Below are positions 59,096-64,000 of a DNA stretch of 64,000 nucleotides, piece after piece; the first letter of the stretch is position 1, and every line of letters starts with the position of its first letter. The notes under the pieces were generated by a model, which saw only the letters and a list, made by a program, of their open reading frames with translations, was not told the DNA's origin and did not search any database. The position numbers were made by a program, and so were the translations under genes. Origin of the DNA: Amycolatopsis mongoliensis (GTDB taxonomy: Bacteria > Actinomycetota > Actinomycetes > Mycobacteriales > Pseudonocardiaceae); contig NZ_CP127295.1 in NCBI RefSeq assembly GCF_030285665.1, positions 4,154,001-4,218,000 on the forward strand, in the 5' to 3' direction.

Positions 59096-59746
59096 ATGAG
59101 CGTGGTCTACGACTGCAGCAAGCGGGAGTCCCGGGCCGACGGACTGACGGCGGCCGCGGGCGCGGTGCGGTCGAGCAGGCTGGTCGTCCTGCCGACCGAC
59201 ACGGTCTACGGCATCGGTGCCGACGCGTTCGACGCGGGCGCCGTCCAGGCGCTGTTGCGCGCGAAGAACCGCGGGCCGGACATGCCGGTCGGCGTGCTCG
59301 TCGGCTCGTGGTCCACTGTGGACGGTCTGGTGCTCGGCGTGCCCCCGCAGGCGCGTGCGCTCATCGAAGCGTTCTGGCCGGGCGACCTGTCCATCGTGCT
59401 CCCGCACGCGCCGAGTCTGCAGTGGAACCTCGGTGACGCGCGCGGCACCGTGATGCTCCGGATGCCGCTGCACCCGGTGGCCCTGGAGCTGCTGCGCGAC
59501 GTCGGCCCGATGGCCGTGTCGAGCGCGAACGTCTCGGGCCGGCCGCCGGCCAGCACCGCGCAGGAGGCGCAGGAGCAGCTCGGCGACTCGGTCGCGGTGT
59601 ACCTCGACGGCGGCTCGAGCGGCGAGCCCGTCGCGTCGAGCATCGTGGACCTCACCGGCACCGAACCGGTGGTGCTGCGCGAAGGCGCCGTGAGCAAGGA
59701 CGCCATCGCGGAGGTGCTCGGTGTACCCGCGGAATCGTTGGCGTGA
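59096..59746 (+). CDS. L-threonylcarbamoyladenylate synthase (Sua5/YrdC)
   Basis: Makes threonylcarbamoyl-AMP for the t6A37 modification of ANN-decoding tRNAs. The 216-residue protein is a single YrdC domain: SSRLVVLPTDTVYGIGADAF, KNRGPDMPVGVLVGS, FWPGDLSIVL and PMAVSSANVSGRPPAS. The ATG lies 8 nt behind a TACTCT box, so it may be leaderless. Placement between prmC and the WecA gene is conserved in actinobacteria. Confidence 0.94.
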   Translation: MSVVYDCSKRESRADGLTAAAGAVRSSRLVVLPTDTVYGIGADAFDAGAVQALLRAKNRGPDMPVGVLVGSWSTVDGLVLGVPPQARALIEAFWPGDLSIVLPHAPSLQWNLGDARGTVMLRMPLHPVALELLRDVGPMAVSSANVSGRPPASTAQEAQEQLGDSVAVYLDGGSSGEPVASSIVDLTGTEPVVLREGAVSKDAIAEVLGVPAESLA

Positions 59747-59820
59747 AGCCGGATCAAGGCGCCGGGCGCGGCACGATAGCGTGTCGCGGGTGACCCCGAC
59801 CCCGCGAGCGTGACGCACCC

Positions 59821-60978
59821 GTGCCGCCCACATCCGGTCTTCTCCCCATCCGGGAATACATCCTCGTCGCGTTGACCGCGACGGCCGTGACGTACCTGCT
59901 CACCGGCGTCGTCCGGCGGATCGCGATCCGCGTCGGCGCGATCGCCAACCCGCGGGCGCGCGACGTCCACGTCGCCCCGATCCCGCGGATGGGCGGGATC
60001 GGCATCTTCCTCGGCGTCGCGGGCGCAATGGGGCTGGCCCACCAGCTGCCCGCGCTGTCGCACGGCTTCGACGCCTCGTTCGACTCGGTCGGCGTGCTGC
60101 TCGCGGCCGGGGTCATCTCGCTGATCGGCGCGCTCGACGACCGGTTCGAGCTGGACGCCTGGACGAAGCTGGCCGGCCAGGTCATGTGCGCCGGGATCCT
60201 GGTCATCTTCGGCGTGCAGTGGGTGTCGTTCTGGGTGCCGTGGGGCGGCCAGGGCGACTCGTTCGGCTCGGTGCTGGTGCTCGACAAGAACCAGGGCGCG
60301 CTGCTCACCGTCGTGATGGTCGTGGTGATGGTCAACGCGATGAACTTCGTCGACGGCCTGGACGGGCTGGCCGGCGGCCTCGGGTTCATCGCGGCGGCGG
60401 CGACGTGCGCGTTCTCGCTGGGCCTGCTCGACAGCTCCGGCGGCGACGTCGGCACCTACCCGCCGGCGCTGATCGCGGCGACGCTCGCCGGCGCGTGCCT
60501 GGGGTTCCTGCCGTACAACTTCCAGCCCGCGAAGATCTTCATGGGCGACTCCGGGTCGATGATGATCGGCCTGATGCTCGCGGGCGCGACGACGTCGGCG
60601 TCCGGGCGCGTGCCGTACCCGCAGTTCAGCGGCAAGGACGCGATCGCGCTGCTCTCGCCGCTGGTGGTCGTGGCGGCGGTGCTGTTCGTGCCGCTGCTGG
60701 ACCTGATCATGGCGGTCGTCCGCCGCACGCGCCGCGGCGAGAGCCCGTTCGCGGCGGACAAGATGCACCTGCACCACCGGCTGCTGGAGATCGGCCATTC
60801 CCAGCGCCGGGCGGTGCTGCTGATCTACTTGTGGGCCGGGATCCTGGCGTTCGGCGCGGTCTCGGTGACCCTGTTCGACGACGCGGCGGCGCTGTGGATC
60901 ATCGGGGTGGGACTGGTGTTCGCGGTGGTGGTCTCGATCGTCCCGCGCCTGCGTTCGCGCAACCAGCCCGGAACCTGA
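59821..60978 (+). CDS. WecA/MraY-family sugar-1-phosphate transferase
   Basis: A 385-residue membrane enzyme that transfers N-acetylhexosamine-1-phosphate to decaprenyl/undecaprenyl phosphate, starting arabinogalactan linker or wall-polymer synthesis. About ten to eleven transmembrane helices are visible. Family motifs are GGIGIF with the preceding PRMGG, LIGALDDRFELDAWTK, VNAMNFVDGLDGLAGG, FMGDSGSMM and the C-terminal HLHHRLLEIGHSQR histidine cluster. The GTG start and position before atpI match the actinobacterial wecA locus. Confidence 0.93.
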   Translation: MPPTSGLLPIREYILVALTATAVTYLLTGVVRRIAIRVGAIANPRARDVHVAPIPRMGGIGIFLGVAGAMGLAHQLPALSHGFDASFDSVGVLLAAGVISLIGALDDRFELDAWTKLAGQVMCAGILVIFGVQWVSFWVPWGGQGDSFGSVLVLDKNQGALLTVVMVVVMVNAMNFVDGLDGLAGGLGFIAAAATCAFSLGLLDSSGGDVGTYPPALIAATLAGACLGFLPYNFQPAKIFMGDSGSMMIGLMLAGATTSASGRVPYPQFSGKDAIALLSPLVVVAAVLFVPLLDLIMAVVRRTRRGESPFAADKMHLHHRLLEIGHSQRRAVLLIYLWAGILAFGAVSVTLFDDAAALWIIGVGLVFAVVVSIVPRLRSRNQPGT

Positions 60979-61027
60979 CCAGGCGCGTTCTCTACACTCG
61001 GTGGCTGAACCGAGCAGGGAGCCAGCT

Positions 61028-61471
61028 GTGAGCGAAACCGAAACGCACGAGCAGGAGAACCCGCACGCCAAGGTGGTGCTGCAGGCCGCCCGTGCGATGA
61101 CCAGGGCTTCGCTGCTGGTGACCCCGCCCGCGGTGATCGTCTGCATCGCGCTCTTCAGCATCCTCAACGGCATGCCCGGCTTCCTGGGCTCGCTCGTCGG
61201 CGGCGTGCTCGCCATGCTGGCGTCGCTGTCCACGCTGGGGCTGATGAAGTTCAGCGCCGGCCAGGACCCGATGTTCGTCATGGTCATCGCGCTCGGCGGG
61301 TACGTCGTGAAGGTCGTGCTGCTGTTCGGTGCGCTCACCCTGCTGAAGGGCGTCACCGCGCTGCACCCGATGTCCTTGGGCATCACGATGATCGTCGCCA
61401 TCCTGCTGGCCGCCGCGGCCGAGTTCGCCGCGTTCCGCAAGACCAAGATCCCGACGATCATCCCCTCCTGA
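61028..61471 (+). CDS. atpI: AtpI-like membrane protein
   Basis: A 147-residue protein with four transmembrane helices, first gene of the ATP synthase locus. AtpI proteins assist c-ring assembly and may transport magnesium or calcium. The sequence is divergent among actinobacteria, so position is the strongest evidence. GTG 61028 has GGGAG upstream. A 533-bp non-coding stretch separates it from atpB. Confidence 0.85.
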   Translation: MSETETHEQENPHAKVVLQAARAMTRASLLVTPPAVIVCIALFSILNGMPGFLGSLVGGVLAMLASLSTLGLMKFSAGQDPMFVMVIALGGYVVKVVLLFGALTLLKGVTALHPMSLGITMIVAILLAAAAEFAAFRKTKIPTIIPS

Positions 61472-62004
61472 CACCGGTCCGTTTTGCCGTGGACGTCCGT
61501 TACTCACGGTGAACCGGCCTGCGGCCGCCCGAGTGTGACCGGCGCCATAAAAGTGCGCCTTCGTGCGCCCCGCCGAAAGCGGCCGGGACCTGCCGCCTGC
61601 GACGTTCCGGAGCCGGTCCCGTCCGGTGCCGGACCAGGGTCCCGGGTCGACCCGGGACTTAGGTCCTGGGCTGATCGGTGGGTATGGAGTACGCGTGTAC
61701 GGCACTGATTGACCTGCTGGTATGGTCCGCGTCAAGGGTGGCGGCCTCGGCCGCACGCTCCCTAAGACGAACCGCGATCAGCAGTGTGGCGACCGTGTAG
61801 TTCCGCCTCTTCGCCGCTGGTCCGAAGTAGACCGCAGGGCAGTGTTCACGCGAGACAACCCCGTGTGCAGAACGTGAAGCCGTGTTCATCGCACAGTGGG
61901 GCAGCCGCCTCCGGCGTCCCGATGCGTATCGGGTACGTTAAGTCCAGATCGTGACGATTCCCCCGGCGGAGTGAACGCCGGCCGGGAGAACCGGAAGGAG
62001 CCCA
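61472..62004. other. 533-bp atpI-atpB intergenic region with palindromes
   Basis: No gene is credible here. It holds a GTCCGG-TG-CCGGAC dyad (61621-61634), a perfect 20-bp palindrome centred on GGTCGACC (61639-61658), a GTACGCGTGTAC dyad (61689-61700), and a TATGGT -10-like box (61721-61726). Further on are a GCGGCC/GGCCGC hairpin (61741-61754) and a CCCGAT-GCGT-ATCGGG hairpin (61918-61933). If transcription starts near 61733, atpB has a leader of about 270 nt. AAGGAG stands at 61994-61999. Confidence 0.55.
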
Positions 62005-62805
62005 GTGGGCGCGCTGGTACTGACCGAGGGTGGCACTTTCACGCCCCCCGGTGTGGCGGACTTCAACCTGCCGCCTATTTTCGGCTCCGGGTACTGGGGC
62101 AGCTTCACCAAGCCGATGCTGCTCGTGGTGATCTCGCTGATCATCATCATCACCTACTTCATGGTGGCGTCCCGGAAGCTGAAGGTCGTCCCCGGCAAGT
62201 CGCAGTTCCTCGCCGAGTCGGTCTACAACTTCGGCCGCAACAACATCGCGCGGGAACAGATCGGCTCGAAGGACTTCAAGCCGTTCATCCCGCTGATCCT
62301 CGGCCTGTTCACCTTCGTACTGGTGAACAACCTGTTCGGGATCATCCCGTTCTTCCAGTTCCCGACCATGGCGCGGATCGGGTTCCCGCTCGCGCTTTCG
62401 GTGCTGGTCGTCTACCCGGTCTACCACTACGTCGGTTTCAAGCGATACGGCTTCAAGGGTTACTTGAAGAAGGAGCTCGCGCCGGCCGGAGTCCCGGGCT
62501 TCGTGATGCCGCTGTTCTCGACGATCGAGTTCGCGCAGAAGTTCTTCATCGCGCCGGCCACGCTCGCCATCCGAGTGTTCGCCGCGATGTTCGCCGGTCA
62601 CCTCATCATCATGGTGTTCACCCTCGGCGGCAGCTTCCTGCTGACCGAGACCGACGGATTCGGGCTGAAGCTCGTTTCGCCGGTGGCGTTCATCTTCGCG
62701 ATCCTGATGACTTTCCTCGAGGCCTTCATCCAGGTGCTGCAGGCCTACATCTTCGCCCTGCTGTCGGCCGGGTACATCGGCGCCGCGCTGGCGTCGGAGC
62801 ACTGA
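62005..62805 (+). CDS. atpB: ATP synthase subunit a
   Basis: Membrane subunit of the F0 motor that forms the proton half-channels. The 266-residue protein has five to six helices and the essential arginine R190 in ATLAIRVFAAMFAGH. LGLFTFVLVNNLFGIIPFFQFP is another family block. GTG 62005 follows AAGGAG. It opens the atpB-E-F-H part of the operon, which continues beyond the window. Confidence 0.97.
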   Translation: MGALVLTEGGTFTPPGVADFNLPPIFGSGYWGSFTKPMLLVVISLIIIITYFMVASRKLKVVPGKSQFLAESVYNFGRNNIAREQIGSKDFKPFIPLILGLFTFVLVNNLFGIIPFFQFPTMARIGFPLALSVLVVYPVYHYVGFKRYGFKGYLKKELAPAGVPGFVMPLFSTIEFAQKFFIAPATLAIRVFAAMFAGHLIIMVFTLGGSFLLTETDGFGLKLVSPVAFIFAILMTFLEAFIQVLQAYIFALLSAGYIGAALASEH

Positions 62806-62860
62806 GAACACAAGCCCCCGATCCACGCGAGCGCGTGGACCGAAGTGAAGGGAAATGCAC

Positions 62861-63118
62861 GTGAGCAACATCGTTCTGGCCCAGGCCGCGGAGCAGGCCG
62901 TCAACATCAACCCCGGTCTCGCCGCCATCGGTTACGGCCTGGGCGCGATCGGCCCGGGCATCGGTGTGGGTCTGATCTTCGCCGCGGTCATCAACGGCAC
63001 CGCGCGTCAGCCGGAGGCGCAGGGCAAGCTGCAGGGCATCGGCTTCTCGACCTTCGTTCTGACCGAGGTGCTGGCCCTGATCGGTATCGTCATCTACTTC
63101 ATCGCCTCCGCTGCCTGA
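62861..63118 (+). CDS. atpE: ATP synthase subunit c
   Basis: Rotor-ring proteolipid of 85 residues with two helices. The first contains the glycine motif [17 protein letters not shown]. The second has the proton-binding glutamate E69 in [14 protein letters not shown] 62861 is preferred: the GAAGGG ribosome site is 8 nt before it but only 2 nt before the in-frame ATG 62855. Bedaquiline-type inhibitors act on this subunit in mycobacteria. Confidence 0.97.
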   Translation: MSNIVLAQAAEQAVNINPGLAAIGYGLGAIGPGIGVGLIFAAVINGTARQPEAQGKLQGIGFSTFVLTEVLALIGIVIYFIASAA

Positions 63119-63148
63119 GTTCGCCGGCTCATCGCTTAAGGAGACGTC

Positions 63149-63706
63149 GTGCTGAAGACTGAATTGGTGTTGGCCGCCGAAGCGGCGCCCAACCCGATCA
63201 TCCCGCACATCCCCGAGGTCATCCTCGGGATCGTCGCCTTCGTGATCCTGCTGTTCGTTCTGAAGAAGTACGTCGTTCCGCGCTTCGAAGCGGCGTACGA
63301 AGAGCGCGCCCAGATGATCGAAGGCGGCATCGAGAAGGCGGAAAAGGCCCAGGCCGAGGCCGAAGAGGCGCTCGCCAAGTACCGGGCGCAGCTGCAGGAA
63401 GCCCGCAGCGAAGCCGCGAAGATCCGCGACGACGCCCGGCTCGAAGCCGAGCAGATCAAGGCGGAACTGCGGGCCGAGGCGGAGGCCGAGTCCCAGCGCA
63501 TCGTCGCCCAGGGCCAGGCCCAGCTGCAGGCCCAGAAGGCGCAGATCATCGCCGAACTGCGGGCCGACATGGGCCGCAACGCCGTCGAGCTGGCGAGCCG
63601 CATCGTCGGCGAGTCGCTCGAGGACGAGGCGCGCCGCCGCGGCACCGTCGACCGGTTCCTGGCGGAGCTGGAGACCGCCGGTACCTCCAACGGAGCGGGG
63701 AAGTAG
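63149..63706 (+). CDS. atpF: ATP synthase subunit b
   Basis: Peripheral-stalk subunit of 185 residues: one N-terminal transmembrane helix (about 22-40, IPEVILGIVAFVILLFVLKKYVVPRF) and a long charged coiled coil (45-170) rich in Glu, Ala and Arg. GTG 63149 has AAGGAGA 5 nt upstream. It is separate from the delta subunit gene, unlike the mycobacterial b-delta fusion. Confidence 0.96.
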   Translation: MLKTELVLAAEAAPNPIIPHIPEVILGIVAFVILLFVLKKYVVPRFEAAYEERAQMIEGGIEKAEKAQAEAEEALAKYRAQLQEARSEAAKIRDDARLEAEQIKAELRAEAEAESQRIVAQGQAQLQAQKAQIIAELRADMGRNAVELASRIVGESLEDEARRRGTVDRFLAELETAGTSNGAGK

Positions 63707-63713
63707 ACCAGAG

Positions 63714-64000
63714 ATGACGCTGCATGCTGCGAGCCGTGAAGCGCTCGGCCTCGCCGAGGAACGCCTCGGCGAGGTTCTGGCCGACGCGGGAGCCGACGCC
63801 GCCACGGTCGGCGACGAGCTGCTCTCGGTCGTCGACCTGCTGGACCGGGAGATCGGCCTGCGCCGGGCGGTGAGCGACGCCTCGGCGACGCCGGAGGCGC
63901 GCACCGCGCTGGTGCGCCGGCTGTTCGAGGGCAAGCTCTCCGAACCGGCCCTGAAGGTGCTCGACGTCGTGGCGGGCAGCCGCTGGTCCAGCCCCCGTGA
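63714..64000 (+). CDS. atpH: ATP synthase subunit delta (3' part missing)
   Basis: N-terminal 95 residues of the delta subunit that links F1 to the peripheral stalk (MTLHAASREALGLAEERLGEVLADAG, then LLDREIGLRRAVSDASATPEARTALV). The ATG is 7 bp after the atpF stop. The gene runs off the right edge of the window. Confidence 0.94.
   Translation, partial: MTLHAASREALGLAEERLGEVLADAGADAATVGDELLSVVDLLDREIGLRRAVSDASATPEARTALVRRLFEGKLSEPALKVLDVVAGSRWSSPR

Noticed and set aside
61846..61989. Short minus-strand frame ending in a Cys/His pattern (LCDEHGFTFCTRGC).
   Set aside because: It has no usable start codon in the intergenic region and would depend on reading through atpB antisense sequence.

Overview
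The window is high-GC DNA from an actinomycete, most likely a Pseudonocardiaceae member close to Amycolatopsis. That placement is inference. It rests on strong G/C third-position bias, frequent GTG starts, many leaderless promoters (a TAnnnT box 6 to 9 nt before the start codon), mycothiol- and F420-type enzymes, and the actinobacterial order argS-lysA-hom-thrC-thrB-rho-rpmE-prfA-prmC-Sua5-wecA-atp.

The first 33 kb are accessory and metabolic. A compact pqqA-C-D-E-B operon reads leftward off the window edge behind a wax-ester/triacylglycerol synthase gene. Next is a rightward catabolic block (4255-12303): FAD amino-acid-oxidase-like protein, thiamine-diphosphate enzyme, hydantoinase/oxoprolinase A and B subunits, short-chain dehydrogenase and a GntR/FCD regulator. 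A perfect palindrome inside the promoter of the second gene is a likely operator. A broken GH27 alpha-galactosidase, a class III CoA-transferase and an unusual class III aminotransferase follow. From 17 to 33 kb lie small regulator-enzyme pairs (MarR/thioesterase, TetR/monooxygenase, TetR/SDR, AraC/metallo-hydrolase), two bacterial PH-domain proteins, a PAC2 protein, an orphan Mce protein and a small gene behind a LexA-type box.

A tRNA-Arg(CCG), an epoxide hydrolase, an SDR/MarR pair and a CzcD-like cation exporter lead to the conserved part. From about 37.5 kb come DUF305 and DUF3105 proteins (minus strand), then argS-lysA-hom-thrC-thrB (lysine and threonine branches of the aspartate pathway), rho with a roughly 317-nt leader and a large disordered insert, rpmE and prfA. 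A TetR/serine-hydrolase pair, a Gtr-like glycosylation module (GT2, GtrA, multi-pass transferase) and a MerR/F420-oxidoreductase pair interrupt this before prmC. A secreted M6 protease, the threonylcarbamoyl-AMP synthase gene, a WecA-type transferase and the ATP synthase operon (atpI, B, E, F, H) end the window; atpH is cut by the right edge.

Non-coding structure is notable. Three long intergenic stem-loops follow stop codons, two of them clearly homologous with compensatory changes. Two 21-bp modular repeat arrays, a pair of dispersed G-rich repeats and several near-perfect operator palindromes are also present. No CRISPR array, insertion sequence or rRNA operon was seen.
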